A DNA stretch of 26,676 nucleotides from Acidithiobacillus ferruginosus (GCF_018854495.1 NZ_JABBDR010000138.1:1-26676), one strand, 5' to 3'. Shown: positions 16,263 through 23,722, counted from the first letter of the stretch. Program-made: numbers and translations. The notes: generated by a model from the letters alone, not told the origin.

Positions 16263-17693
16263 CTATGCCGCATCCTTTAGCGTCGCCTGCTCACCCGTGC
16301 TCATCCCAGGGAACCAGCGAATGAACGTTTTCCGTAGGTCATCGTTCAGGACCTGCACCCTTGTTTGCAGCAACAGATGCGCACCGCGTTGGGTCCAGCG
16401 CATCTGCTGCTTTTTCACGAATCGTTTACTGACCACATAGTTCACTGTGGATTCGACAAATGACGTGGAAATTATCTCGTCATGCCGGTAGCGGTCGCCG
16501 TAGTTCGGGATAAACGCCTGGTTGGCGTCAATATAGGTGCGGAATTCTCGCACCACCTTGAGCATTTTCTTCTTGTTCGCCGGATTCTCCTCCAGCATCT
16601 CCAGATCGTCTTCCAGATTATCAATCCGTTTCAGCGCGTGCGGGACATTGCCGTGCCAGAGATTCCATTTGAGGCTTTCCCGATGGCTCTCCAGATCGGC
16701 CAGCACGGCGGCAATTTCCGGGCATTTTTCGTCGGGCTTCAGCTCCACCGTCATGCCCACAATCATCTGCTGCATTACCGTCAACCGCATGGTGATGTGA
16801 AACCAGTCGAGCAAATGCTCCGATTCCGGACTGAGGCGATGCTGCAAATCACGCACGGTATCGCCACCATCGGATAGAAACACGACCTGCTGGTTCATTT
16901 GCAAGCTTTGCGATTTCAGCACCTCGTGCAGCCGGCGCCGGGGCTTGGTGTCGTATTTGTTCACGAAGGCAAACACCTTGGCATTACCTTCGGCCTGAAC
17001 ACTCTTGCCGGTAATAACCTCGAACCAGCCTTCAGTTCTTGACCGTTGCTCAGACGCATGTACATAGCCACCGTCCAGACCGAGTATAATGGGTGGCCCA
17101 GGCGGTGGTTGCCGGGCCCAATCATTGGGGCAGCCTTCAATGAACTGGGGCTGCTCCTCACCCAGTTCACTCTCAATCCGCTCAGCAACTTGATGCAGGC
17201 GCCGCCGTATCGACGTGGGATTGATTTCTTCGGCGATCGGCAAAACTTCCGTCAGCATCTGGACACTCAGCCCATAGGACATCAGCGATGCAAATTTGGT
17301 CTCCAGATACTGCAGCTCCGGCGCACAGTGCGTGCTCAACATATCTGCCAGGGGGCTTGAGCTATGTCGGCCATGGTGTTGGCAGGGGCAATCATACAGA
17401 CGTGGGCTGATCAGGTTGAATTTTCCGAACAGTGTCCGATAGACGATGTAATGCTGCCCTTTTCGGGTTCGATGTGCGCCACAATCCGGGCATTCCTGTA
17501 AGGTGGCGAGGTATTCTGCGACTTGTTCCGTGAGCAGGGTCTGCTGCATGCCACGCAGCAACTTTTTTGCCTCTGCCAGGGTCAGTCCGAGATCCTCTGT
17601 CCGGAGGGTGCCGCGCTCCAATCGCAGGATTTCCTCGACTTTCTCCGGCTCCCCATTTTCGGCTTCAATGACCATCTGTATGCGCACTTTCAT
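16263..17693 (-). CDS. ISKra4-family transposase
   Basis: A 476-residue DDE transposase. The N-terminal part starts MKVRIQMVIEAENGEPEKVE and carries putative zinc ligands CPDCGAHRTRKGQH and CPCQHHG. The catalytic triad candidates are LGLDGGYVHAS, VVFLSDGGD and SFVESTVNYV, with DWFHITMRLTVM between them, all typical of ISKra4. The start at 17693 is chosen because it overlaps the stop of the upstream gene by one base (TGATG) with AAGGAG ahead, implying translational coupling; a longer frame from 17726 is less likely. Length matches the family. The insertion boundaries were not resolved: no clear terminal repeats could be matched by eye. Confidence 0.88.
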   Translation of the reverse strand: MKVRIQMVIEAENGEPEKVEEILRLERGTLRTEDLGLTLAEAKKLLRGMQQTLLTEQVAEYLATLQECPDCGAHRTRKGQHYIVYRTLFGKFNLISPRLYDCPCQHHGRHSSSPLADMLSTHCAPELQYLETKFASLMSYGLSVQMLTEVLPIAEEINPTSIRRRLHQVAERIESELGEEQPQFIEGCPNDWARQPPPGPPIILGLDGGYVHASEQRSRTEGWFEVITGKSVQAEGNAKVFAFVNKYDTKPRRRLHEVLKSQSLQMNQQVVFLSDGGDTVRDLQHRLSPESEHLLDWFHITMRLTVMQQMIVGMTVELKPDEKCPEIAAVLADLESHRESLKWNLWHGNVPHALKRIDNLEDDLEMLEENPANKKKMLKVVREFRTYIDANQAFIPNYGDRYRHDEIISTSFVESTVNYVVSKRFVKKQQMRWTQRGAHLLLQTRVQVLNDDLRKTFIRWFPGMSTGEQATLKDAA

Positions 17694-18358
17694 CACAGGC
17701 TCCTTGCGATTACCACATCCATCCATGTCGTATCGTGAGCTGCGTACTGCCGCAGTCGGCGGTTGACCGCGCGCCGATCAAAGTGGTCCAACGTCAGCCA
17801 TTCACGCAACTCGTTGATATTATCCACATGGTTTTCCAGCGCCTCGGCGTTATGGCATTCCAGATCGTCCAGGATGTCCGCAAAGATATCCATAGCCTGC
17901 AGCGAGATATCATCGCGTCGCGTCATGAAGGCCAAGGGGCCGCCACAGTCTTCCGGCGGTGCCCGGCGCTGGCCGCCGATGCAACGGGGATAAGTCATTT
18001 TGTCTTCCGGCTTCAAATGCGCTTCAACGCGCACCACGTGTTGCCAGCAGTCGCCGAAGTCGTACTCGTAGCTGAAGCGTTCATTGATACGGAATTTGAA
18101 ATCACACAGTCGGACTTGGTTGGGGTTGGTAGAGAAGCTTACACCGCCATCATGATACACACCGTAGTCCTGGCCATGGATGTGAAACCCATTCAAATGC
18201 GCATCGCTCCAGCCGAAGACGATTTGCAGGATATGATGCAGGTCAGTGATGGTACTGTCGCTGCGCACGAGCAATCGCCGCCAAATCATCGGGGTGATCT
18301 GGCGAATCCATACGTGGAGCCGGTAAACCTCGGCGCTAGTCTCGTTTGCCATAGTCAT
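17693..18358 (-). CDS. ISKra4-associated passenger protein, pRiA4b ORF-3 / TnpR-like family
   Basis: A 221-residue protein of the family known as IS1096 passenger TnpR-like or plasmid pRiA4b ORF-3 (PF07929). Signature blocks are YRLHVWIRQITPMIWRRLLV, TDLHHILQIVFGWSDAHLN, YEYDFGDCWQHVV and CIGGQRRAPPEDCGG. The biochemical role is not established; these proteins are repeatedly found next to transposases. It is read together with the transposase (stop and start share one base), so it belongs to the same element. Two Met codons near the start (18358, 18352) are both possible. Confidence 0.85.
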   Translation of the reverse strand: MTMANETSAEVYRLHVWIRQITPMIWRRLLVRSDSTITDLHHILQIVFGWSDAHLNGFHIHGQDYGVYHDGGVSFSTNPNQVRLCDFKFRINERFSYEYDFGDCWQHVVRVEAHLKPEDKMTYPRCIGGQRRAPPEDCGGPLAFMTRRDDISLQAMDIFADILDDLECHNAEALENHVDNINELREWLTLDHFDRRAVNRRLRQYAAHDTTWMDVVIARSL

Positions 18359-18374
18359 CTAAGCTTAATACATG

Positions 18375-18402
18375 ACGGTCAAAATTACTTGATTTTGACC
18401 GT
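18375..18402. promoter_or_regulatory. 11-bp inverted repeat between passenger gene and resolvase
   Basis: ACGGTCAAAAT (18375-18385) and ATTTTGACCGT (18392-18402) are exact inverse partners with a 6-bp loop, placed 17 bp before the leftward passenger gene and 72 bp before the rightward resolvase. A related TTTGACCGT recurs directly after the resolvase (19049). It could be a res subsite or an operator for either gene. Confidence 0.5.
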
Positions 18403-18473
18403 AGAAAACGAGGCGTCTGGAAGGCCCGCCAATACTGGGGGGCACGGCGCGAAAATCAAAGGGGTTTTTGACC

Positions 18474-19052
18474 ATGCGTGCGGCGATCTATACCCGGGTG
18501 TCCACTGCGGACCAATCCACCGACCGGCAACTGCGCGAATTACGTGACTACGCGAAAGCACGCGGCTGGGAGATTGTGCGAGAGGCCCAGGAAACCGCCA
18601 GCGGAGCATCACAAAAGCGACCGTTACGTGAAGAAGTCCTGCAAATGGCGCGCACCCGCGCTATCGATGCGGTCCTCGTCCAAGCGTTAGATCGTTGGGG
18701 TCGTAGCGTGCAGGACCTCATCCTGACCATGGCGGAATTGGAAACGCTCGGTGTTGCCTTTGTGGTTCCGGGTCATATCGACATGAGTACACCCATGGGC
18801 CGCATGATGGCGCACCTCCTATCAGCCGTTGCTGAATTTGAACGCGAGCTTATCCGGGAACGTGTTCGCTCTGGCTTAGCCAATGCCCGCGCCAAAGGAA
18901 AACGCCTTGGTCGGCCCTGCGCGACAGCGCGGCAAGTGGACAAGGGCCTGTCTCTGATCAAGCAGGGCGTAACCTACCAAGCGGCGGCAAAGCAATCAGG
19001 GGTAAGCATTTCCACGCTGCTGCGTGCCCACAGAAAAACACGGGCCGTTTGA
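18474..19052 (+). CDS. Serine resolvase/invertase
   Basis: A 192-residue small serine recombinase. Catalytic Ser10 is in AIYTRVSTADQ; other blocks are LVQALDRWGRSVQDLI, GRMMAHLLSAVAEFERELIR and ERVRSGLANARAKGKRLGRP, with a C-terminal helix-turn-helix (GVTYQAAAKQSGVSISTLLR). It starts at ATG 18474; a TTG two codons earlier is possible. It catalyses site-specific strand exchange at a dimer-binding site, possibly the dyads just upstream. It may have served the ISKra4 neighbour, the lost Tn3 element, or plasmid multimer resolution. Confidence 0.9.
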   Translation: MRAAIYTRVSTADQSTDRQLRELRDYAKARGWEIVREAQETASGASQKRPLREEVLQMARTRAIDAVLVQALDRWGRSVQDLILTMAELETLGVAFVVPGHIDMSTPMGRMMAHLLSAVAEFERELIRERVRSGLANARAKGKRLGRPCATARQVDKGLSLIKQGVTYQAAAKQSGVSISTLLRAHRKTRAV

Positions 19053-19331
19053 CCGTCGAAAATCAGGCTGATGAGCCAGCCCCCGGAATGGTTCACACCC
19101 CAAGGTGGCCCGGTCAGGCTCTTCAAGAGGATCTGGATGCTTTTGGTGGCCGGGGATTTTCCCGATTTTCTCCGGTGGGTTGCTGGTTTCATCCACAGGG
19201 TGGCGCACAGAATTTGTGGACGGTTTCCTGCAAACCCAGAAACCGTCTAATATATGCTTTAAGGGCCGCATGGTTGGCCGAGTGGGGGCTTAAACCCGCA
19301 CTAATGATCGGTAATCAGAGGAGCACCCAGA
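19053..19331. other. Intergenic region before the antitoxin gene
   Basis: No gene is supported. GACGGTTTC (19219-19227) and GAAACCGTC (19239-19247) form a perfect 9-bp-arm dyad immediately followed by TAATAT (19248-19253), which could be a -10 box. That is a layout expected for an autoregulated toxin-antitoxin promoter, about 80 bp before the antitoxin start. Confidence 0.4.
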
Positions 19332-19526
19332 ATGAATGCCGTTTTACCTTCTATCATCTCCGAGTTTGAGACCTCAGATCAGGAGGCTAGCTATACTGCG
19401 TGGCTGCGTACAAAGGTCGCGTCGAGCTTGGCTGATAAGCGACCCAGTATTCCGCATGACGAGGTGATGGCCGAAATGGACGCGATCATCGCGGAAGCGG
19501 AAACCTCCGCTCAAAGGAAATTCTGA
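19332..19526 (+). CDS. RelB/stability-determinant type antitoxin, orphan
   Basis: A 64-residue antitoxin. The block EASYTAWLRTKVASSLADKR followed by PSIPHDEVMAEMDAIIAEAE matches the RelB-like plasmid stability determinant family, in which the antitoxin binds its own promoter and neutralises a RelE/ParE-type RNase or gyrase toxin. GGAGCACCCAGA gives the ribosome binding site. The toxin gene normally overlaps or follows at once. Here, after the stop, only TTG TTA CCG GC (reading Met-Leu-Pro) remains before the sequence becomes the repeat array of a transposon end, so the toxin is lost. Confidence 0.85.
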   Translation: MNAVLPSIISEFETSDQEASYTAWLRTKVASSLADKRPSIPHDEVMAEMDAIIAEAETSAQRKF

Positions 19527-19536
19527 GTTGTTACCG

Positions 19537-19697
19537 GCTTGCAATCGAAAACGGCGTGCTCGCAATCCATGGGCTTTTTCGGCTCACATTAACTGCAACT
19601 GACGGACCTTCGTGCTCACATTATTTGCAACTATGCTCGCAATCATCCGGTCGTGCTTGCAATCGAAAACTGCGTGCTCACATTAATTGCAACTGAC
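19537..19697. repeat. Transposon end with repeated transposase-binding motifs
   Basis: Three copies of GCTCACATTAAYTGCAACTG-like units begin at 19582, 19613 and 19676, and a second word GCTTGCAATCGAAAAC occurs at 19537 and 19655 (118 bp apart) with shortened GCTCGCAATC copies at 19558 and 19635. Multiple subterminal repeats are typical of Mu/Tn7/Tn5053-like elements. The array adjoins the ATPase gene that reads toward it, so this is one end of that element. Confidence 0.75.
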
Positions 19698-19702
19698 GAC
19701 GC

Positions 19703-20674
19703 CTAAATCGGCAGGCCAACAGCCAGCATTTTGTCCCGCAGTTCAGCGGCGCGTGCCGGGTCCAGTGTATTATTGAGAAAGGCCTTGATCTCGGCCGGTC
19801 TGGCATCGAATTGATCTACCAGGTCCTTGAGGTGATAGCCGTGGCGCGTGAGGGTCGGCTCCAGATCATCCATCTGCCGTGACAGCACCGATTCGACCAC
19901 TTCTGCTGACACCGGGCGCTCGCCCGCCTGGTAACCGGCTTCGAGTGCCAGAGTCAGGTGCAATTGAATTTGCAGCGGTGTACGCAGCTTGGTGGCCAGC
20001 AGATCAACGGCATCTTCCGTAAGAATGGTGTCGATCTCTGCGCCCTCCACGGCGCTGGCATTGAGCAACCAGTGAATATATTCCCGCTGACTGCCGGCGA
20101 TACCGTCCAGGGAGAACACATCCGTGCGATACCCGATTTCTTCCATAATCGGTCGACGGAGATCGTTCCGGAGTTTCGGGCGGCCGGCAAGGACCACTGA
20201 GAGGCGGCCGTCACCATCTTCCACGAGTTCCATCAGGCGTTTTAACCCGGTCAGGGTATGTCCATTCAGGTCGTGGGCTTCATCCACAAAAAGGGCAACC
20301 GGACGCTTGTTTTTGCGAACCAGCTCACGCAAGTCGCGCTCCCGCTTCTCCCCCTGTGCAGGAATACGCACTTGTTTTTCCGTAGACAGGTCGTAAAACA
20401 GGGCGGCGATGAAGGTGGCCAGCTTGCTATTGTGCTTCTCAATGGCCAGCGATTTGGAGACGGTTACTCTTTTCTCCGCCTCCAGGACCTGCTGTAGTCG
20501 GCGCATCATGGCGGTCTTGCCGCTGCCGATGACCCCGCACAGAGCAATCAGCCGACCTTCGTGGATCGCGCCCCGGATGTCTTTCATCAAGGCCTGGTGA
20601 TGGGCCGTCTCATAATAACCCGCCTGATTGAATGGCGTGGTCAGACCAAAGTGCTGCATGACTTCAACCCGCAT
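19703..20674 (-). CDS. AAA+ transposition ATPase, TniB/ExeA-like
   Basis: A 323-residue ATPase that would regulate target choice for a Mu-like transposase. Walker A is GVIGSGKTA (residues about 48-56), Walker B is VALFVDEAHDL, and a sensor segment reads SVVLAGRPKLRNDLRRPIME. The start of MQHFGLTTPFNQAGYYET is typical for the ExeA-like ATPases paired with transposases. GGAGAAGGAT precedes ATG 20674. The start overlaps the stop of an upstream transposase fragment by 11 bp. Its 3' end faces the repeat array at 19537-19697. The ATPase itself looks complete, but its transposase is not. Confidence 0.85.
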   Translation of the reverse strand: MRVEVMQHFGLTTPFNQAGYYETAHHQALMKDIRGAIHEGRLIALCGVIGSGKTAMMRRLQQVLEAEKRVTVSKSLAIEKHNSKLATFIAALFYDLSTEKQVRIPAQGEKRERDLRELVRKNKRPVALFVDEAHDLNGHTLTGLKRLMELVEDGDGRLSVVLAGRPKLRNDLRRPIMEEIGYRTDVFSLDGIAGSQREYIHWLLNASAVEGAEIDTILTEDAVDLLATKLRTPLQIQLHLTLALEAGYQAGERPVSAEVVESVLSRQMDDLEPTLTRHGYHLKDLVDQFDARPAEIKAFLNNTLDPARAAELRDKMLAVGLPI

Positions 20675-20940
20675 ATCCTTCTCCTGCGCCTTGGTGCGAT
20701 GAGCGGAAGTGCTCCCGAATACGGGCCAGAACGACCTTGCGCACCAAGGTTTCGGTCAGCACCTGATCAATAAAAGCGCGGTCTTCCGGCGATAGTTTGC
20801 TCAATGGCGCCGCCACTTCATCGGCGATAGCGAGCTTGGCAGCGATCACCGTCGGATACCGGTATTCCAGCGCCTCGGCATCGAAGGCCTGTTTGAGTAT
20901 GGGTGCCGCTGACGCTGTTGCAAAACGCGCTTGCAGTACT
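20664..20940 (-). pseudogene. C-terminal fragment of the partner Mu/Tn7-like transposase
   Basis: In the frame ending at 20664 the protein reads FDAEALEYRYPTVIAAKLA, then IADEVAAPLSKLSPEDRAFI and TLVRKVVLARIREHF, stopping across the start of the ATPase gene. That overlap and order are those of transposase-ATPase pairs. Only about 90 codons are present; the fragment gives way to the HiPIP gene, whose stop is at 20963. The upstream limit cannot be placed exactly. No catalytic domain remains, so the element is defective unless helped in trans. Confidence 0.55.
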
Positions 20941-20962
20941 GAACATAAGATTGACGACAGGC

Positions 20963-21334
20963 TTACGAAGCGACAGTCCGTACAGGTGAGTACAGAATAC
21001 AGTAACCCATTGGGCTAATTCGTCCCTCAACAAGCTGACAGCTCCCGTTCTTCATCATTCCAGGTCCCATGTTGGGCATATCACCCATCATATCCGGCCC
21101 CATACCGTCCATCATTCCGTGTCCGGCGACCCCGCCAGTCGGGATGAAATGTATGCACATCCCGCACATCTTGTGCCCGCTCGGGTGGTCCTGGTAATGG
21201 ACGACGGCTTTCGCAATCTTCTTGCGCGTCGCAGCGTGGGCTGCTGCGCCGACAAAGGGGTATGCGGCAACTGTTGCAACCATCATGGCAGCAGTTCTTA
21301 TCCAAATGCGGCGTGAAATCCGTTTTTTTTCCAT
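20963..21334 (-). CDS. HiPIP (Iro-like) iron-sulfur protein with a Met-rich insertion
   Basis: A 123-residue exported protein. It starts with a twin-arginine-like signal (SRRIWIR at 8-14, hydrophobic core, cut near AHA at 34). The mature part KAVVHYQDHPSGHKMCGMC and C-terminal GRISPMGYC follow the high-potential iron-sulfur protein pattern, with four cysteines at 57, 60, 99 and 112 for one [4Fe-4S] cluster. HiPIPs carry electrons in the periplasm; Iro of Acidithiobacillus is the closest relative I recall. Between Cys60 and Cys99 lie 38 residues, about 30 more than in Iro, with nine Met among GHGMMDGMGPDMMGDMP and neighbours. TGAGG before ATG 21334 and a strong promoter support expression. It sits between mobile-element debris and a toxin-antitoxin pair. 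Confidence 0.82.
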   Translation of the reverse strand: MEKKRISRRIWIRTAAMMVATVAAYPFVGAAAHAATRKKIAKAVVHYQDHPSGHKMCGMCIHFIPTGGVAGHGMMDGMGPDMMGDMPNMGPGMMKNGSCQLVEGRISPMGYCILYSPVRTVAS

Positions 21335-21367
21335 TAGATATGCCTCAGTAAGGTATGCGCCTATCCA

Positions 21368-21396
21368 AATTTAGGTAGCATGGTTTTGCATGTCAA
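21368..21396 (-). promoter_or_regulatory. Sigma70-type promoter of the HiPIP gene
   Basis: On the minus strand TTGACA (21396-21391) is a perfect -35 box. It is followed by an ideal 17-bp spacer and TAAATT (21373-21368, 4/6), 34 bp ahead of the HiPIP start codon. This is the best promoter match in the window. Confidence 0.65.
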
Positions 21397-21609
21397 CCGC
21401 AACCGACAACCCCACAGTCGGGCACTAACCATTGGGCTGTTGTGCAAGGGCTTGAGGGAAGGCTCCTCTCAATGGGCCGGTTTACGAAACAGAAGACTTA
21501 ACTCAGAACCGAAGGTTTAATAGACACTCTGTTTCTGGACACTTTTGGGGCAGTTTCCGGACCTGAAAGTGTCAATAAACCCCGTCTACCTTTCAGCGTC
21601 CGGCAAACC
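21397..21609. other. Noncoding stretch between HiPIP promoter and hicB
   Basis: No gene is visible. CCGAC (21402-21406) pairs with GTCGG (21417-21421). A wider dyad GACACTTT (21538-21545) / AAAGTGTC (21566-21573) lies just beyond the hicB stop and may be a terminator-like structure or an old insertion-sequence end; there is no T-run on the hicB side. Confidence 0.35.
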
Positions 21610-21969
21610 TCATTCTACCCGCGTTCCCTGACCCAGCCCCTTGGCGATGAGCGTCAAAACCATCGCATTGAGCGATACTCCCTCCATTCTGGCCCGCGCA
21701 GCAAGTTGGGCATGGATGGATTTTGGTACTCTGGCAATGAATTTGCCGGAAGCCACGCCCCCACCATTCGGTGCCGGTACCGGCATCCCCTGCTCCTGCA
21801 AAGCCTCTATCACTGCCTGCAAGGCTTCCCGGCCATTCTGTAACGCTTCTTCCAGCGTTTCGCCATCCGCAATGCATTCTGTGAAATCCGGATAGGAAAT
21901 CAGAAATCCACCACCTTCTGAAGGCTTCAGCGGACGCATCTCGAACGGGTAATCTTCCAAGGCATGCAT
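21610..21969 (-). CDS. hicB: HicB antitoxin
   Basis: A 119-residue antitoxin. The N-terminal half has the partial RNase-H-like HicB fold (FEMRPLKPSEGGGFLISYPD, FTECIADGETLEEALQNGRE, ALQAVIEALQEQGMPVPAP). The C-terminal half is a ribbon-helix-helix DNA-binding domain (KFIARVPKSIHAQLAARARM, VSLNAMVLTLIAKGL). It neutralises HicA and represses the operon. GGAG lies 7 bases before ATG 21969, so this start is preferred; ATG 21975 overlaps the hicA stop (ATGA) and is the alternative. It is co-transcribed with hicA. Confidence 0.9.
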   Translation of the reverse strand: MHALEDYPFEMRPLKPSEGGGFLISYPDFTECIADGETLEEALQNGREALQAVIEALQEQGMPVPAPNGGGVASGKFIARVPKSIHAQLAARARMEGVSLNAMVLTLIAKGLGQGTRVE

Positions 21970-21971
21970 GG

Positions 21972-22199
21972 TCATTCTCCTGCCACCAGGCGCAAAAACT
22001 TTTTGATGTAGACCGGCTTGATCGGTCGATGGGCGGGCACTGGCAGCGTCCGTCCATCGGGCCGGATAAATACGCAATGACTGCCGCCATCGTGTCGCCA
22101 GGTGATTCCGTGCTGACGGGCAACCACCTGAAGATCATCAATCTGCCACCCCATGGGGTGGTTTTTCATAGCCTCACGCAGCTTGATCGCTTTATTCAT
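21972..22199 (-). CDS. hicA: HicA toxin, mRNA interferase
   Basis: A 75-residue toxin with a double-stranded-RNA-binding-like fold. Visible signature: HPMGWQIDDLQVVARQHGIT, then WRHDGGSHCVFIRPDGRTLP with the catalytic histidine in GGSH, and VPAHRPIKPVYIKKFLRLV. It cleaves mRNA when not bound by HicB. ATG 22199 is used; a TTG one codon earlier is possible. hicA lies before hicB and ends within the hicB ribosome binding region, so toxin and antitoxin are coupled. Both partners look intact, unlike the broken pair at 19332. Confidence 0.9.
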   Translation of the reverse strand: MNKAIKLREAMKNHPMGWQIDDLQVVARQHGITWRHDGGSHCVFIRPDGRTLPVPAHRPIKPVYIKKFLRLVAGE

Positions 22200-22202
22200 C
22201 AA

Positions 22203-22394
22203 CGAATGATACTACTTGTAACATCGTTTAGCATCATAGACGCCCTTTCACAACCGAGGGTTTTTGAGAGGCAAAACCCGCCACGGGCACCATGACCAAC
22301 AACCAACAGGATAGGGTTCTCGAAAACAGGTCTTGAAATGGGTTTCTTGATTCATTACCGTCATTATGAATATCGAGAGAGTCAGGAGAAAAAT
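22203..22394. other. Divergent intergenic region between hicA and resolvase
   Basis: It must contain promoters for hicAB (leftward) and the resolvase (rightward). GGGTTTT (22258-22264) and AAAACCC (22273-22279) form a hairpin. The AT-rich stretch 22341-22378 (ATTACCGTCATTATGAATAT) directly upstream of the resolvase is a candidate res/crossover region. No clean consensus promoter was found. Confidence 0.3.
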
Positions 22395-22952
22395 ATGCTG
22401 ATCGGTTATGCCCGGGTATCCACCCAGGACCAAAATCTGGACCTGCAAAGGGAGGCACTGACCAAAGCCGGTTGCGAGAAGATCATGGAGGACCAGATTA
22501 GTGGTGCCCGCGCAGAGCGACCGGGTCTCACTCAGGCGCTGGGAGATCTCCGCGCAGGGGATACGCTGGTGGTCTGGAAGCTGGATCGTCTGGGACGCAG
22601 CGTGCGGAATCTGATCGACCTGGTCAGCAGCCTGCAAGCTCGGGACGTTCAGTTCAAAAGTCTGACCGACGCCATCGATACCGGGACGCCATCGGGACGG
22701 TTTTTCTTTCATGTCATGGCCAGTCTGGCCGAGATGGAGCGGGATCTGACCATTGAACGCACTCGCGCCGGATTGGAGGCCGCCCGCAAGTTCGGGCGGA
22801 TGCCTGGGAGAAAGCGGGTGATGACGGAGAGCAAGGTAGCATCGGCCAGGAAGCTTTTGGATAACGGCACGCCGCGCCGGGAAGTGGCCGAACATCTTGG
22901 CGTCTCCTTGCCGACCCTCTATCGCTGGGTTCCGGGGGCTTCACGCCCTTAA
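22395..22952 (+). CDS. Serine resolvase, probably for plasmid multimer resolution
   Basis: A 185-residue Tn3-resolvase/Pin-type recombinase. Catalytic Ser9 is in LIGYARVSTQDQNLD; other blocks are LVVWKLDRLGRSVRNLIDLV, TPSGRFFFHVMASLAEMERD and ERTRAGLEAARKFGRMPGRK, with a C-terminal helix-turn-helix (GTPRREVAEHLGVSLPTLYRW). AGGAGA 6-7 bases before ATG 22395 fixes the start. Its position directly before parA suggests that it resolves plasmid dimers, as resolvases next to par loci often do. It is clearly different from the resolvase at 18474 and from the invertase at 6122. Confidence 0.92.
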   Translation: MLIGYARVSTQDQNLDLQREALTKAGCEKIMEDQISGARAERPGLTQALGDLRAGDTLVVWKLDRLGRSVRNLIDLVSSLQARDVQFKSLTDAIDTGTPSGRFFFHVMASLAEMERDLTIERTRAGLEAARKFGRMPGRKRVMTESKVASARKLLDNGTPRREVAEHLGVSLPTLYRWVPGASRP

Positions 22953-22994
22953 CGGGGGCTCCATATGCTGAATTCTCTGGGGTGGCATGGTATT

Positions 22995-23023
22995 TTGAGT
23001 AAATGATTAAATGAGTGTATTGT
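22995..23023 (+). promoter_or_regulatory. par operon promoter overlapped by phased GAGT boxes
   Basis: TTGAGT (22995-23000), a 17-bp spacer and TATTGT (23018-23023) form a plausible sigma70 promoter 25 bp before parA. GAGT (22997), GATT (23005) and GAGT (23013) stand exactly 8 bp apart with AAAT spacers, covering the -35 box and the spacer. This is how ParG-type operators are built, so the operon is probably autorepressed by the small partner protein. Confidence 0.6.
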
Positions 23024-23048
23024 CAACACATCAAAAGTGGAGATACTC

Positions 23049-23678
23049 ATGAAGGTAATCGCCGTACTGAATCAAAAAGGCGGGTCTGGGAAAACGACTA
23101 TTGCCACACATCTGGCTCGTGCCTTACAGATTGGCGGAGCCGATGTGCTGCTAGTGGATTCTGATCCGCAGGGTAGCGCTCGCGACTGGGCTGCTGTTCG
23201 AGAGGACCAGCCAGTCCCTGTTGTTGGTATTGATCGGCCAACCATTGAACGCGATCTGAAGAGCCTCGTGCGTAAAGACTTTGTGGTGATTGACGGTGCA
23301 CCGCAGGCCGCTGACTTGGCCGTGTCGGCGATCAAGGCGGCGCATTTTATTTTGATTCCTGTGCAGCCATCTCCCTATGACATCTGGGCAACAGCTGATC
23401 TTGTAGATCTGGTCAAGCAGCGTATTGAGGTCACCGATGGTAAGTTGAAGGCCGCCTTTATTGTATCGCGGGCCATCAAGGGGACAAAGATTAGCGCAGA
23501 GATTGCCGAGGCATTGAGCGGTTACGACCTGCCTGTGCTTGAGTCTCGCATCACCCAACGAGTCAGTTATCCCAGCACTGCTGCAGCTGGCACCACGGTC
23601 AACGATGCCGATCCGGATGGAGATGCCGCTCGTGAGGTGTTGGCCCTGGCAAATGAGATCAAAAGATTGCTTATATAA
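23049..23678 (+). CDS. parA: ParA partition ATPase, ParF-like
   Basis: A 209-residue Walker-type ATPase that segregates plasmid copies. Deviant Walker [11 protein letters not shown] (residues 9-18 approximately); Walker A'/B region: [14 protein letters not shown] and [13 protein letters not shown]. The short length, lack of an N-terminal helix-turn-helix and a small partner gene directly downstream put it in the type Ib (ParF/ParG-like) class. ATG 23049 has GTGGAGA ahead of it; a GTG four codons earlier is less likely. Transcription is probably controlled by the GAGT boxes at 22997-23016. Confidence 0.93.
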   Translation: MKVIAVLNQKGGSGKTTIATHLARALQIGGADVLLVDSDPQGSARDWAAVREDQPVPVVGIDRPTIERDLKSLVRKDFVVIDGAPQAADLAVSAIKAAHFILIPVQPSPYDIWATADLVDLVKQRIEVTDGKLKAAFIVSRAIKGTKISAEIAEALSGYDLPVLESRITQRVSYPSTAAAGTTVNDADPDGDAAREVLALANEIKRLLI

Positions 23679-23684
23679 TCATTT

Positions 23685-23712
23685 GAGTTATTGAGTTATT
23701 GAGTTATTGAGT
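23685..23712. repeat. Four phased GAGT boxes between parA and the parG-like gene
   Basis: GAGT occurs at 23685, 23693, 23701 and 23709, each followed (for the first three) by TATT, giving three perfect 8-bp tandem units GAGTTATT plus a final GAGT. The last box leads into AGGAGG, the ribosome binding site of the next gene. The tetramer-plus-AT-spacer pattern matches the published description of ParG recognition (ACTC/GAGT boxes separated by 4 bp), so this may be the partition centromere. Confidence 0.7.
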
Positions 23713-23722
23713 AGGAGGTAAA

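Noticed and set aside
21538..21573. Dyad GACACTTT/AAAGTGTC as the end of an insertion sequence
   Set aside because: No transposase or partner end is nearby; kept only as a noncoding dyad.
23683..23713. Tandem repeats considered as a CRISPR array
   Set aside because: The unit is 8 bp with no spacers and no cas genes; it fits partition-protein boxes.
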